A stretch of 64,000 bases of DNA from Pseudochrobactrum saccharolyticum (lineage in GTDB: Bacteria; Pseudomonadota; Alphaproteobacteria; Rhizobiales; Rhizobiaceae). The stretch spans positions 1,397,589 through 1,461,588 of the forward strand of contig NZ_VZPG01000001.1 of NCBI RefSeq assembly GCF_008801715.1, read 5' to 3'. Below the pieces are notes generated by a model that saw nothing but the letters and a program-made list of their open reading frames with translations, was not told the origin of the DNA and searched no databases. Every line of letters begins with the position of its first letter. Positions within the stretch are counted from its first letter, which is position 1. Shown in pieces: positions 1 through 9,158 of the stretch. The position numbers and the translations under genes were made by a program.

Positions 1-630
1 TCTTGTCTGCCGGTGAGTGAAACTGTGGCGACGGGCGCATCATTGCCGCTGGGCAGTTTTGATGCCGTTGCTGTGACCAGCGCCAATGCCTTGCGCCATA
101 TCAATTCTGATTTACTGGCACCCTACCGGCATTTGCAGCTTTATGCAGTTGGCGAGAAAACGGCATCTGTTGCGCGGGATGCGGGCTTTGAGACAATCTA
201 TGCCGGTGACGGCTGGGGGCTGCATCTGGGGCGCCATGTGGCAGCTGTTATGTCTGCGGGCAGCCATGTGCTTTATCTGACCGGCAAAATCCGGCGGCCG
301 GATTTTGAGGCGCAACTGTCAGCGGCCGGTATCAATCTGACGGTTACTGAGACCTATGACACCCGCCCTGTTGCCTATAGCGATGCCGAGCTGAACGGGA
401 TTGCTGATACCGGCAGGGCAGAGGTGATTTTGCTCTATTCCGCTGTCGCTGCACGGCAGTTTGTTGCACTGGACAAGCAGGCAAAGGGTGCTTTTATCCA
501 GAACGCGAAATATATTTTTTGTCTTTCTCAGCGGATTGCTGCAGAATTACCAGATAACTGGAATGCGCAGGTGCGTATCAGTGAAATGCCGGATGAGGAT
601 GCTTTATTACGCCTGCTGGCATTGATCTGA
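1..630 (+). CDS. hemD: Uroporphyrinogen-III synthase, 5' truncated by window edge
   Basis: This enzyme closes and inverts ring D of hydroxymethylbilane to make uroporphyrinogen III in heme and cobalamin synthesis. The frame is open to the first base, so the start lies outside the window. About 209 residues are visible against a family length near 240. The conserved VTSANALRH stretch lies near visible residue 26, and the glycine-containing LYLTGKIRR segment marks the second half of the two-lobed fold. The family has low sequence conservation, so the call leans on context: downstream are a mitofilin-like protein and a HemY protein, the usual order after hemD in Rhizobiales. A GTG at base 13 is available as a start but would leave the protein too short, so it is not preferred. 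Confidence 0.85.
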   Translation, partial: SCLPVSETVATGASLPLGSFDAVAVTSANALRHINSDLLAPYRHLQLYAVGEKTASVARDAGFETIYAGDGWGLHLGRHVAAVMSAGSHVLYLTGKIRRPDFEAQLSAAGINLTVTETYDTRPVAYSDAELNGIADTGRAEVILLYSAVAARQFVALDKQAKGAFIQNAKYIFCLSQRIAAELPDNWNAQVRISEMPDEDALLRLLALI

Positions 631-710
631 CGAAAATATGCAACCATTTGTTCAATTTCGTCATTTAGGTTGCATCTGAAGTTTAAAATACAGATTTTGC
701 GAGAGGACTC

Positions 711-2129
711 ATGGCTAAATCCACAGTGTCACGTCACAGCAAGACCACCCGTAAACCGGTGGTGATTGATCTTGATCCGTCTGATGTGAAAGCTGTTGAG
801 GCATCCGCTGCAAAATCTGCGGGTAAAACTGTGCCGGATGCAGAGCCGGTGGGTGATCCGAAACCTGTGGCACAACCGGCTGCAAAATCTTCCGCACCAC
901 CACCGCCAAAAGCGCATGTTGAAGCGAAACCTGCAACCTCGGTTCCGCCGCAGAGCACATCCCGACCGGCTTCTTCAGCCGGTGTTTCCGGCCCTAATCC
1001 TTTTGCATCAGGAAAAACCATGAATTCTGCCACCAGTCCAACGCCGCAGACGAAAAAAACAACTTCGCCCTGGATTGCCGGACTGGCGGGTGGTGTGATT
1101 GTTCTGCTGGGTACGACCGCACTGCAATGGGCGGGGCTGGGTTTGTTTCCGGCACAGACCAGCAATCGTGATGAGGCGGCAATTGCAGAAATCGCAGATC
1201 TGAAACAGCAGATCGCCGGTTTGCAGGCCGCAACCAAACCGGATGCGGATTTGTTAGCACGTCTGGAAGCCGCAGAGAAAAATGCTGCAGAAGCTCAGCA
1301 ACGCCTGAATGCACTACCGCAAGCCAGTGAAATACCAGCCGGAAATGATGAGGCGATCCGTGCCGATGTGACAGCTTTGCAGGAGCAACTGAAAGCGCTG
1401 GCAGGGCAGGCGCAGCCTGCGGATAGCGCGCTGGTGAATGGTCTGACCGAGCGCCTGAATGCGATGGAAACAAAGCTCAATACGATCGGCTCTCAGGCAG
1501 AACAGGCCAATGCCGCATTAAATACTGATACGGACGAGGTCAAAGCACTGCAACAGCAATTGGGTGCTTTGCAGACGAAGATTGATGCGCAGGCCACGCA
1601 GCCGGATATGGCAGCGATTATTGCGGCTAATGCTTTGAAATCAGCGATTGATCGCGGTGGTTCTTATCTGAATGAATTGCAGACCTATAAATCATTGCTG
1701 CCGGAGCAGGCAGGTTCTGTTGCTGCGCTTGAAGCGCAGGCGGAAATCGGTATTCCGACACTAAGCCAGCTGAACACACAATTCGCATCATTGGCGGATG
1801 ATATGGTGGCCGCGGTGAACAAACCTGCGGCAGATGCCGGTATCTGGGATCAGCTGGTGGGCAGTGCAAAAAATCTGGTGCGGTCGCGACCAATCGGTGA
1901 TGTCGCTGGTTCCGGCGTCGGGCCAGCGACTGCACGCATAGAATTTGCGTTGCAAAATGGGGACGTGCAGCGGGCTATGACCGAATGGGCGCAATTGCCG
2001 GAAGCCGCCAAACAAGTTGGTCAGAGCTTTTATAATGCATTGAATGCACGGCGCGATGCGGATGCATTGCTTGCACAGCTGATGACCGCTTCAACGCAGG
2101 CATCTGAGCCAAAACCGGCTGCGCAATAA
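711..2129 (+). CDS. Mitofilin-like inner-membrane protein (COG4223 family)
   Basis: This 472-residue protein is of the bacterial mitofilin type found next to heme genes in alphaproteobacteria, thought to shape or organise inner-membrane domains. Residues 1-118 are hydrophilic and rich in Pro, Ala and Lys. One hydrophobic segment at about 121-143 should be the membrane anchor. Residues 155-290 are Ala/Gln/Glu/Leu-rich with heptad character, suggesting a periplasmic coiled coil. A more compact C-terminal region from about 300 resembles the mitofilin domain. The AGAGGA ribosome binding site lies just before the ATG. hemD ends 80 bases upstream and hemY starts 25 bases downstream, so co-transcription is likely. 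The role in heme metabolism is inferred from position only. Confidence 0.75.
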   Translation: MAKSTVSRHSKTTRKPVVIDLDPSDVKAVEASAAKSAGKTVPDAEPVGDPKPVAQPAAKSSAPPPPKAHVEAKPATSVPPQSTSRPASSAGVSGPNPFASGKTMNSATSPTPQTKKTTSPWIAGLAGGVIVLLGTTALQWAGLGLFPAQTSNRDEAAIAEIADLKQQIAGLQAATKPDADLLARLEAAEKNAAEAQQRLNALPQASEIPAGNDEAIRADVTALQEQLKALAGQAQPADSALVNGLTERLNAMETKLNTIGSQAEQANAALNTDTDEVKALQQQLGALQTKIDAQATQPDMAAIIAANALKSAIDRGGSYLNELQTYKSLLPEQAGSVAALEAQAEIGIPTLSQLNTQFASLADDMVAAVNKPAADAGIWDQLVGSAKNLVRSRPIGDVAGSGVGPATARIEFALQNGDVQRAMTEWAQLPEAAKQVGQSFYNALNARRDADALLAQLMTASTQASEPKPAAQ

Positions 2130-2153
2130 GCGAAACAGGAAAGGGAGAACGGT

Positions 2154-3863
2154 ATGATACGGGTAATCCTGTTTCTTGTTGTAGTCGCAGTGCTGGGGCT
2201 AGGGTTTGGCTGGTTGGCGGATCGTCCCGGTGATCTGGTGTTCACTTTTGCCGGAGAACGGCACAATATTTCTCTGATGACCGCCGCCAGTATGGTTGTG
2301 GCTGCCATTGCCTGTGCCATGCTGTTGTGGTGGATCGTCAAAAATCTTGTTCGCTCGCCTTATATTTTGCAGCGTCATTTTCGTGCCCGCAAGCGTGACC
2401 GTGGCTATCAGTCACTCTCGACCGGCCTGATTGCTGCCGGTGCCGGTGATGCCGAAGCGGCGCGGCGTATGAGCAAACAGGCATCCAAATTGCTGAGCGT
2501 GGATCAGGAGCCGCTGATCCGGCTGCTTGATGCGCAAACCGCTTTATTGGAAGGGCGCAAAGATGATGTGCGCCGTTATTTTGAAGAAATGATTGCTGAT
2601 CCTGAAACTAAATTGCTGGGTTTGCGGGGATTATATCTCGAGGCCAGCCGTGAAGGCGTGCAGGAAGCAGCCTATCAATATGCGCAGGAAGCCAGCACTA
2701 TGGCACCGCAGCTGGAATGGGCGTCGAATGCAGTGCTCGGACATAAGGTTTTGCAGGGCGATGTTACTGGTGCATTGCGGGTACTTGAGGCACGCAAGGC
2801 GGTTATTCCTTATGGCAAAGACGGTAAAGCTGCCCGTGAGACATTGAAACGCAACCGTGCGGTTTTGCTGACAGCACAGGCGATGGACAGTTTTGAAACG
2901 GATGCTGTGGCTTCCCGTGAGGCAGCGAATGAGGCGTTCAAGCTGGAACCGGAACTGATACCGGCTGCATTGATTGCTGCGCGTTGCTTGCTGCGTGACG
3001 GCAGTATCCGCAAGGGTAATCGTATTCTTGAAGCGGCATGGAAACGCGAGCCGCATCCTGAGATTGCCGAAGCCTATATTCACGGACGCGCCGGAGATAC
3101 AGCGCTTGACCGGCTGAAAAAGGCGCGCCAGCTCGCAAGCTTACGCAGTCACCATGCGGAATCGGTTTTGATTGTTGCACGGGCTGCGCTGGATGCCGGA
3201 GAGCTGACGCTGGCACGGGAAAATGCCGAAGCTGCATTGAAGCTTAATCCGCGTGAAAGCGCTTATTTGCTGATGGCTGATATTGAAGAAGCGCAGACAG
3301 GCGATCAGGGACGCGTGCGTGAATGGCTTGCACGGGCTGTCAAAGCGCCGCGCGATCCGGCATGGACGGCTGACGGTATTGTTTCTGACCATTGGGCACC
3401 GGCCTCGCCGGTGACAGGTCGCCTGAACGCCTTTGAATGGAGGGTGCCGTTTACGGAAATAGCGGCGGATACGTCTCCGGTTCTTGATGATGACAGTTTG
3501 AAAGAGCCGTTTTTACCCGTCACTTATTCGCGAGCGGAAGAGGCTGAGCCGGTAAACATGCCCGCGGTGAAGGAGCCGGTCTTTGCCGATGATCCTGATG
3601 ATGCGGAAACTATGCCTCTTGTTGCGGATAAAACTAAAGCTGCTCCGAAGAAAACGGAACCGCAGGACAATAATCTGCGCAATGCCAAAGTAACTATTCT
3701 CACTGAGACGGGCGATAATCCTGCGGTGCAGGCCGCAAAGGATTCGCAGCCTGATAGTTCCGACGCTGCGAAGGATAAGCACAGTCTGATTGTTGATGAT
3801 CCGGGTGTGGCGGCAGAACATGATGTGCCGTTGCGCAAGGAAGGGACGTTCCGGCTGTTTTAA
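2154..3863 (+). CDS. hemY: HemY-type TPR membrane protein
   Basis: This 569-residue protein belongs to the HemY family of the hemCDXY-type cluster. It is not the protoporphyrinogen oxidase also called HemY. Two hydrophobic segments (about 2-22 and 41-63) form an N-terminal hairpin in the inner membrane. Residues 95-400 are made of TPR-like helical repeats. The last 130 residues are acidic and low in complexity, longer than in enterobacterial HemY. In E. coli the protein is linked to control of heme synthesis; the biochemical role is unsettled. A GGGAG ribosome binding site precedes the ATG. It follows the mitofilin-like gene by 24 bases and probably shares its transcript. Confidence 0.8.
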   Translation: MIRVILFLVVVAVLGLGFGWLADRPGDLVFTFAGERHNISLMTAASMVVAAIACAMLLWWIVKNLVRSPYILQRHFRARKRDRGYQSLSTGLIAAGAGDAEAARRMSKQASKLLSVDQEPLIRLLDAQTALLEGRKDDVRRYFEEMIADPETKLLGLRGLYLEASREGVQEAAYQYAQEASTMAPQLEWASNAVLGHKVLQGDVTGALRVLEARKAVIPYGKDGKAARETLKRNRAVLLTAQAMDSFETDAVASREAANEAFKLEPELIPAALIAARCLLRDGSIRKGNRILEAAWKREPHPEIAEAYIHGRAGDTALDRLKKARQLASLRSHHAESVLIVARAALDAGELTLARENAEAALKLNPRESAYLLMADIEEAQTGDQGRVREWLARAVKAPRDPAWTADGIVSDHWAPASPVTGRLNAFEWRVPFTEIAADTSPVLDDDSLKEPFLPVTYSRAEEAEPVNMPAVKEPVFADDPDDAETMPLVADKTKAAPKKTEPQDNNLRNAKVTILTETGDNPAVQAAKDSQPDSSDAAKDKHSLIVDDPGVAAEHDVPLRKEGTFRLF

Positions 3864-4057
3864 TACTGCGTCCGGTCGGGTTTGCAGAATGAAGTCCGTT
3901 AATTCCGTTGCAAAACAGTATTTTTGTTGCAGCTTGGTGACTCTGAGAAAGATTAGAAGATACTTGTAAGACAAAACATGTCTGTATGCTTGGCATCCTT
4001 CCGGATGCTGGTCTATGTGTAAGACCTGTCAAAGGCTGTATAAGCACTGGAGCATGT

Positions 4058-4594
4058 ATGTTTGAGCGTCTGATCAGTTTTTTCAAAGAATTGCCGGGTT
4101 TGGATCCCTCGAAGAAAAAACAAACATTCTCTGATGAAGACCCGCGTCTGGCCGCTGCTGCATTGATGTTTCATGTCATTGAAGCGGATGGTGAGCAGCA
4201 CGAAAAAGAGCGCAAACGTTTGTCGGATTTGCTGTCGCAGGCTTATGATTTGCAAGGCGATGACTTGCAGGCTTTGATTAAAGCGGCAGAAGTTGCGGAT
4301 CAGGAATCGATTGATCTTTATCGTTTCACCAGTGTTTTGAAACGCCATCTGGATGTGCCGGCTCGTTTGAGCTTTATCGAGGTGCTGTGGGAAATGGTTT
4401 ATGCCGATGGTGATGTCGGTGAAATCGAAGATAATATTATGTGGCGTATTGCCGAGCTGATCGGTGTGGATCAGGAGCAGCGCATCGGGATTAAATTACG
4501 GGTCGCTGAGCGTGCCCGTTCAATGCGCGATGCCTTGGCTTCAATATCCATGGCTGAAGAGCAGACCAATGCCGAGGCCGAAAAGGCTGAATAA
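4058..4594 (+). CDS. TerB-family tellurite-resistance-like protein
   Basis: The protein is a 178-residue all-helical cytosolic protein of the TerB/DjlA-N superfamily. It carries two acidic loops typical of this fold, around EADGEQHEKE and YADGDVGEIED, which may bind a metal ion. The longest open frame begins at 3986, but the ATG at 4058 follows a GGAG with five-base spacing and begins the conserved MFERLISFFKE, so that start is chosen. No other tellurite-resistance (ter) genes are nearby, so a role in tellurite resistance is not implied. The family is widespread in Rhizobiales without known function. A terminator hairpin follows the stop. Confidence 0.75.
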   Translation: MFERLISFFKELPGLDPSKKKQTFSDEDPRLAAAALMFHVIEADGEQHEKERKRLSDLLSQAYDLQGDDLQALIKAAEVADQESIDLYRFTSVLKRHLDVPARLSFIEVLWEMVYADGDVGEIEDNIMWRIAELIGVDQEQRIGIKLRVAERARSMRDALASISMAEEQTNAEAEKAE

Positions 4595-4616
4595 AAGCAG
4601 CGGATTTGAAAGAGTG

Positions 4617-4642
4617 AAGGCCGTCATTGACGGCCTTTTTTA
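4617..4642 (+). terminator. Rho-independent terminator after the TerB-like gene
   Basis: An AAGGCCGTCA/TGACGGCCTT stem is followed by six T residues on the + strand. The opposite strand has no T run, so it mainly serves the + strand gene and only weakly the converging aquaporin gene. Confidence 0.75.
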
Positions 4643-4656
4643 TTTGTCGCGGTCAA

Positions 4657-5361
4657 TCAGTCTTTCGCGAGAAGACCTTTCCAGATGATTGCGCCGATAG
4701 CGGCACCGATCAGCGGAGCAACCCAGAACAACCAAAGCTGGCTGATGGCAGCTGTATCTGCGAACAGGGCTGCAGCTGTGGAGCGGGCCGGATTGACGGA
4801 TGTATTGGTTACCGGAATTGAAATCAGGTGGATCAATGTCAGACCGAGACCAATCGCGATTGGTGCAAAACCGGCCGGTGCCCGCGATGAGGTGGAGCCG
4901 AGAATAATAATCAGGAAGAAGGCAGTCAGCACGACTTCAATGGCAAGGGCTGCCCCAAGGCTATATTTGCCTGGTGAAAGATCGCCGTAGCCGTTGGAAG
5001 CGAAGCCGCCTGCGCTGAAATCAGCTTTACCGCTGGCAATAAAATACAGAATTGCAGCAGCAATAATGCCGCCGACCAGCTGTGCGATCCAGTAGGGAAT
5101 GAGGTCTTTAGCCTCAAAGCGCCCGCCCAGAGTAAGGCCGAGAGTGACAGCCGGATTGAAATGTCCGCCCGAAATACCACCGACAGCATAGGCCATTGTC
5201 AGGACAGTCAGACCGAATGCCAGCGCGACACCGGCAAAGCCGATACCCAGTTCCGGAAAGGCTGCAGCGAGAACGGCGCTGCCGCAACCGCCGAAGACCA
5301 GCCAGAAGGTGCCAAAACACTCTGCCGACAATTTATTCATCATGGAAGGCGTATCTTGCAT
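4657..5361 (-). CDS. aqpZ: Aquaporin Z
   Basis: This is a water channel of the major intrinsic protein family in the inner membrane. The 234 residues closely follow E. coli AqpZ (231 aa), with six membrane helices and both half-helix NPA motifs (HFNPAVTLG and SVNPARSTA). The [17 protein letters not shown] opening is typical of AqpZ. The open frame extends upstream to 5469, but the ATG at 5361 has GGGGA at a five-base spacing. Two later ATGs (5343, 5340) lack such a site. The gene converges on the TerB-like gene and stands alone. The NPAR motif with small aromatic/arginine-filter residues favours a water rather than a glycerol channel, by family knowledge. Confidence 0.93.
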   Translation of the reverse strand: MQDTPSMMNKLSAECFGTFWLVFGGCGSAVLAAAFPELGIGFAGVALAFGLTVLTMAYAVGGISGGHFNPAVTLGLTLGGRFEAKDLIPYWIAQLVGGIIAAAILYFIASGKADFSAGGFASNGYGDLSPGKYSLGAALAIEVVLTAFFLIIILGSTSSRAPAGFAPIAIGLGLTLIHLISIPVTNTSVNPARSTAAALFADTAAISQLWLFWVAPLIGAAIGAIIWKGLLAKD

Positions 5362-5735
5362 GTTAATCCCCGTAGACGATTGAACAAAAATGAAATCTGC
5401 ACGGAACTTATATTGCCCGCCGAATATGGACAGATTTGTCAGGATTGAACAGTCTTTTTTTGAACACAATTGGTGTAAATATTTGTCTTACAAAGAAATA
5501 TTCTGTCTTATATTATAATTATTATAAAATAGGCGCAGATGTCAGGCCGAGGGTAAGCAACTATCCTGTTATTAACCGGCAGCAACAGACGGCTGATTGC
5601 AGGATTGTGGCGGTTTTCACTTTTTCGGGCTGTTATGGTGTTTTAAAGTGTTGTACCGTCTTGGAAATTCATGAGCGGTTTCGACGCTTTATAAGGTTTC
5701 GGGATAATATTAACGGTTTCCGGAGTACCGGCTTG
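5362..5735. other. Intergenic region between divergent aqpZ and lipoprotein gene
   Basis: The region is AT-rich, with a run of TTATAATTATTATAAAATA-like sequence near 5510-5530. It must hold the promoters of both divergent genes. I see no hairpin, RNA gene or recognisable operator in it. Confidence 0.5.
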
Positions 5736-6005
5736 ATGTCTAGGTTCGAGCGCCGACTGGCTTTTAATTTCAAACTGTTCTGTTTGCCTTTGGCTGCTGT
5801 GCTGGCAGGTTGCACAGGGACTGCAACGGCATGGACTGAAAAAGTCACGATTGAACAGGTTGAACTGCCAAAAGAATGCGCCGGATGGCAAAAGATTAAT
5901 ATGAAGCAGCGTGCTTATTACATGCTGATGCGTGATGATCCTGCGCTGATTATGGAAATTGATTCCCATAATCTTAAAGGTAAAAATCTTGGTTGCTGGC
6001 AATAG
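5736..6005 (+). CDS. Small putative lipoprotein
   Basis: The ORF encodes an 89-residue protein with a lipobox. A basic start (MSRFERRL) and a hydrophobic segment lead to LAAVLAGC, the expected lipidation cysteine at about residue 28. The mature part has about 60 residues with the conserved-looking segment KECAGWQKINMKQRA and a second cysteine near the end (NLGCWQ). The frame is open from 5436, but the signal peptide fixes the start near 5736. GGAG lies ten bases upstream of that ATG. I do not recognise the family; short entry-exclusion-like lipoproteins of this shape are common in Brucella relatives. Function unknown. Confidence 0.6.
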   Translation: MSRFERRLAFNFKLFCLPLAAVLAGCTGTATAWTEKVTIEQVELPKECAGWQKINMKQRAYYMLMRDDPALIMEIDSHNLKGKNLGCWQ

Positions 6006-6071
6006 CCGTATGGCGGTGTGACATGGCAGCTTCATTGAAACATGCAGGGCTGCTCAACTGATTCAGGGTAA

Positions 6072-6854
6072 ATGATGCATCTGGATATTATAGAGCTGCA
6101 GTCATTTTATTCGACAGCATTGGGCAAACTGGCTGCTTCGGTTATTACGTCAGCACTGGATCCTTTATGGCTGCCAATGCCGCAGGAGCGGCTTGTCGGG
6201 ATCGGCTATACGCTGCCTTATCTGGATCATTTTGCTTCACAAGCGGAGCGGGCATTTGCTTTTATGCCAGCACGGCAGGGCGCAACCGGCTGGCCGCATG
6301 GCGAGGCACTGAGCACGGCGCTGGTCTATGATGAGGAGCTGCCTTTGCCGGATAGTTCTGTAGACCGCATCTTACTGGTACATACGCTTGAATTTTCTGA
6401 AAGCAGCGCGGAAACGCTGAAAGAAATGTGGCGTGTCTTATCACCGAACGGACAGTTGATCGTCGTGGTGCCAAACCGCCGTGGTGTCTGGGCGCGTATG
6501 GAACATACGCCTTTCGGCAGCGGACGCCCCTTCAGTCGCGGGCAGTTATTGCAGGCTTTCAGAGAAGCCAATTTCACGCCGGGAAAAGTGGTCAATGCGC
6601 TGCATGTGCCGCCGACACGCTGGCGTTGGCTGCAACAATCATCCGGCTTGATAGAAACGGTCGGAACCCGTCTCTGGCCGTTGTTTGGCGGGGTGGTGAT
6701 CGGGGAGGCGCATAAGCGCCTCTATCAGGGACTGCCGGTGCTGAAGCGTGCTTCACGCCGTGTTTTCGTGCCGGTGCTGACACCGCAGGGGACAGCACGG
6801 CAGCAGCCGGTGAAGGTGAAAATTCACGATCACCGTGAGCGCTCCGGTCAATAA
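6072..6854 (+). CDS. SAM-dependent methyltransferase (class I)
   Basis: The protein has 260 residues with a Methyltransf_11-like domain in the middle: an acidic strand end near residue 85 (YDEELPLPDSSVDRILLVHTLE), followed by the typical LKEMWRVLSPNGQLIVVVPNRRG. The classic motif I (GxGxG) is poorly preserved at the N-terminus, as in the Rhizobiales homologues usually found beside a glyoxalase II gene. The C-terminal 60 residues are basic and may be unstructured. It ends 22 bases from the convergent metW stop. The substrate cannot be read from the sequence. Confidence 0.75.
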   Translation: MMHLDIIELQSFYSTALGKLAASVITSALDPLWLPMPQERLVGIGYTLPYLDHFASQAERAFAFMPARQGATGWPHGEALSTALVYDEELPLPDSSVDRILLVHTLEFSESSAETLKEMWRVLSPNGQLIVVVPNRRGVWARMEHTPFGSGRPFSRGQLLQAFREANFTPGKVVNALHVPPTRWRWLQQSSGLIETVGTRLWPLFGGVVIGEAHKRLYQGLPVLKRASRRVFVPVLTPQGTARQQPVKVKIHDHRERSGQ

Positions 6855-6876
6855 ACCGGATTTAAGAAATTATGCT

Positions 6877-7548
6877 CTAGCGTTTAAGCAGAAAAACAGC
6901 CTGCTGGCCGAGCAGGTTCCACATGCCCCATGGCAGGCTGAACGGCATGCGCTCACCATTACGGTTCAGTGCCACAGCATCTTCAACTGTTGCACCAACC
7001 TCTTTGGTCATATCGACAAAATCACGGATGGTGCAGAAGTGAATATTCGGCGTATCATACCAGCTGAACGGCAGTTCTTTGGTTACCGGCATGCGGCCGC
7101 GAAACAGCAGTGAACCACGCACCCGCCAGTAGCCGAAATTCGGAATGGAAACGATCGCACGCTCACCGATGCGTAGTAATTCGCTCAGGACCTTTTTCGG
7201 ATTAAGCGTGGCCTGCAAAGTCTGTGACAGGATCACATAATCGAAGCTTGAATCGGGATAATAGACCAGATCACGGTCAGCATCGCCTTGTATCACCGAC
7301 AATCCGCGCATCAGGCACTGGTTCACACCGCTTTGTGATAATTCCACGCCGCGTCCGTCTACATTGCGGCTGTCGCGCAGCAATTGCAGCAATTCACCAT
7401 CACTGCAGCCCACATCCAGAACCCGTGTTCCTGGGCGTACCAGCGAGGCGATAATATCAAAATCAACGCGGTTATGGATATGCAGGTTTTCGGTATTTTC
7501 AGCTGTGAAAAATGTCGTATCGCCTGAACCGGCTTTGGTATCAGTCAT
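6877..7548 (-). CDS. metW: Methionine biosynthesis protein MetW
   Basis: MetW is a class I methyltransferase-fold protein that acts with MetX in methionine synthesis in proteobacteria. Motif I is clear (VLDVGCSDGELLQLL), followed by GRGVELSQ and the family segment YVILSQTLQAT. The open frame runs up to 7689, but the ATG at 7548 gives the family length (223 aa) and lies only four bases after the metX stop. The two are therefore translationally coupled. The conserved HNRVDFDIIASLV opening sits shortly after this start. MetW is thought to assist or regulate MetX; its own methyl acceptor is not settled. Confidence 0.92.
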   Translation of the reverse strand: MTDTKAGSGDTTFFTAENTENLHIHNRVDFDIIASLVRPGTRVLDVGCSDGELLQLLRDSRNVDGRGVELSQSGVNQCLMRGLSVIQGDADRDLVYYPDSSFDYVILSQTLQATLNPKKVLSELLRIGERAIVSIPNFGYWRVRGSLLFRGRMPVTKELPFSWYDTPNIHFCTIRDFVDMTKEVGATVEDAVALNRNGERMPFSLPWGMWNLLGQQAVFLLKR

Positions 7549-7552
7549 CGGA

Positions 7553-8734
7553 TTACAGACCTTTCGCACGGGCTGCGGAGCGGATGAAACCGTCAATGGT
7601 TGAGAAAAGAACCGGTTCATCCAGCAGGAAAGCATCGTGCCCGCGGTCGGTTTCGATTTCAACGAATGAAACAGACGCCCCTGCAGCATTCAGCGCATGG
7701 ACAACGAGACGGCTCTCGGATGTCGGGAACAGCCAATCGCTGGAGAAGGATGCAACGAAAAAGCGGGTTTTGGTGCCGGAAAAAGCCGAAGCCAATAAGC
7801 CGTTATGTTCTGCTGCCATGTCGAAATAATCCATGGCACGGGTCAGATAGAGATAGGAATTGGCGTCAAAACGGTCAACGAAGCTGTTACCCTGATGGCG
7901 CAGATAGCTCTCAATTTGGAAGTCAGCTTCAAAACCGAAGGTAATATTGGTGCGATCCTGCAGATTGCGCCCGAATTTACGGTGCAGCGCGGCTTCCGAC
8001 AAATAGGTGATATGCGCTGCCATCCGCGCAACCGACAGGCCTTTGCGCGGAACGGAGTCCGATTGGGTAAGATATTGACCGTTGAGCCACAGCGGGTCGG
8101 CCATGACCGCCTGACGGCCAACCTCGTTAAAAGCGATATTCTGCGCTGACAAACGCGCGCCGCTGGCCAGAACCACAGCCGAGAAAACCTTGTCCGGATA
8201 GCTTGATGCCCATTGCAGCACCTGCATACCACCAACGGAGCCGCCGACAACAGCCAGCAGTTGCTCAATACCGAAATGATCGACCAGCATCGCCTGTGCC
8301 CGCACCATATCGCCGATCGTTATGATTGGCAGATCAAGTGCGTAAGGTTTGCCGGTTGCCGGATTAATGGATGCAGGGCCGGTTGAGCCCATGCAGCTGC
8401 CGATAACATTGGAACAGAGCACAAAATAACGGTCAGTATCAATCGGCTTGCCGGAGCCGACAAGTGAAGTCCACCAGCCGTCTTTACCGGTGAGCGGATT
8501 GGTGCTGGCAACATGCTGATCGCCGGTCAGGGCATGGCAGATCAGGATGGCATTGCTCTTATCGGCATTGAGTGTGCCATAGGACTGATAAGCGAGCTGA
8601 AACGGGCTCAGAACGGAACCGCTGTCGAGTTGAAGCGGTTTGTCTTCACCAAAATACACCACAGGACTGTTCGGCTGAACAGCTTCCTGATTGCGGTTGT
8701 CTGATAGGGCGGCAGTTTCAGCTGATATCGTCAT
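7553..8734 (-). CDS. metX: Homoserine O-acetyltransferase
   Basis: This alpha/beta hydrolase-fold enzyme acylates homoserine, the first committed step of methionine synthesis. The 393 residues include the nucleophile elbow [10 protein letters not shown] (catalytic Ser), the [12 protein letters not shown] loop, and near the C-terminus the Asp and His of the triad within SDWLFPTSE and DRGHDAFLL. MetX-family members can use acetyl-CoA or succinyl-CoA, and the sequence alone does not decide. No clear ribosome binding site precedes the ATG, but a hairpin does (8752-8789). It forms an operon with metW and is divergent from hisC. Confidence 0.93.
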   Translation of the reverse strand: MTISAETAALSDNRNQEAVQPNSPVVYFGEDKPLQLDSGSVLSPFQLAYQSYGTLNADKSNAILICHALTGDQHVASTNPLTGKDGWWTSLVGSGKPIDTDRYFVLCSNVIGSCMGSTGPASINPATGKPYALDLPIITIGDMVRAQAMLVDHFGIEQLLAVVGGSVGGMQVLQWASSYPDKVFSAVVLASGARLSAQNIAFNEVGRQAVMADPLWLNGQYLTQSDSVPRKGLSVARMAAHITYLSEAALHRKFGRNLQDRTNITFGFEADFQIESYLRHQGNSFVDRFDANSYLYLTRAMDYFDMAAEHNGLLASAFSGTKTRFFVASFSSDWLFPTSESRLVVHALNAAGASVSFVEIETDRGHDAFLLDEPVLFSTIDGFIRSAARAKGL

Positions 8735-9158
8735 AAAACATGTCTGCGTCAGAGCATTTTCAGGTCTGTTTGCAACAAACCCAATGCCCTAATTCCCTGA
8801 TTTTACGCATAATCCTCTCCGAAAGCCGATTTGTTTTTCGGGATTCTGCGTTAGAATTTGTCCGGTGACCGGAACTGGATGCGGATATGCAGGCAATTTC
8901 TGCCTGTTTTGCGCATTTTTGACTAGCCGGCCGCGTTGGTGATTTCAGATATTTTTATCTGAAACTACTGCGATCTAGGGGCTAGAGGGGTTTAAAGTCA
9001 AGGTTTCTCTCGACTTGTTCTGCGATGCGGTTTATGCCGCTAAAGTCATTCGGTTTCAGCGGGAATATTTCGCTGGTCACAGACCGGCAAATGTTTCTGC
9101 AATGCTGTTTCCGTACATAATCTCTATCAACAATACAGGCTCTTAATATTGGATAAGA
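8735..9158. promoter_or_regulatory. Divergent metX/hisC intergenic region with two hairpins
   Basis: The 424 bases hold the promoters of both operons. Two structures are visible. One is a stem-loop on the metX side (8752-8789): an outer GGGCATT/AATGCTC stem encloses a six-pair stem with a seven-base loop. The other is a perfect 9-bp inverted repeat (TTTCAGATA/TATCTGAAA, 8943-8964) with a four-base loop. I could not find the conserved core of the SAM-II riboswitch, which often precedes met genes in this order. No ORF with a plausible ribosome binding site is seen. Confidence 0.5.

Noticed and set aside
3986..4057. 24-residue N-terminal extension of the TerB-like protein
   Set aside because: The downstream ATG has the better-placed ribosome binding site and begins the conserved domain.
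8735..9158. SAM-II riboswitch upstream of metX
   Set aside because: I looked for its conserved TGATTT, TTGCAGCC-like and GCTAAA parts in order on the metX strand and did not find them. A lone GCTAAAG at 9039 is on the other strand.
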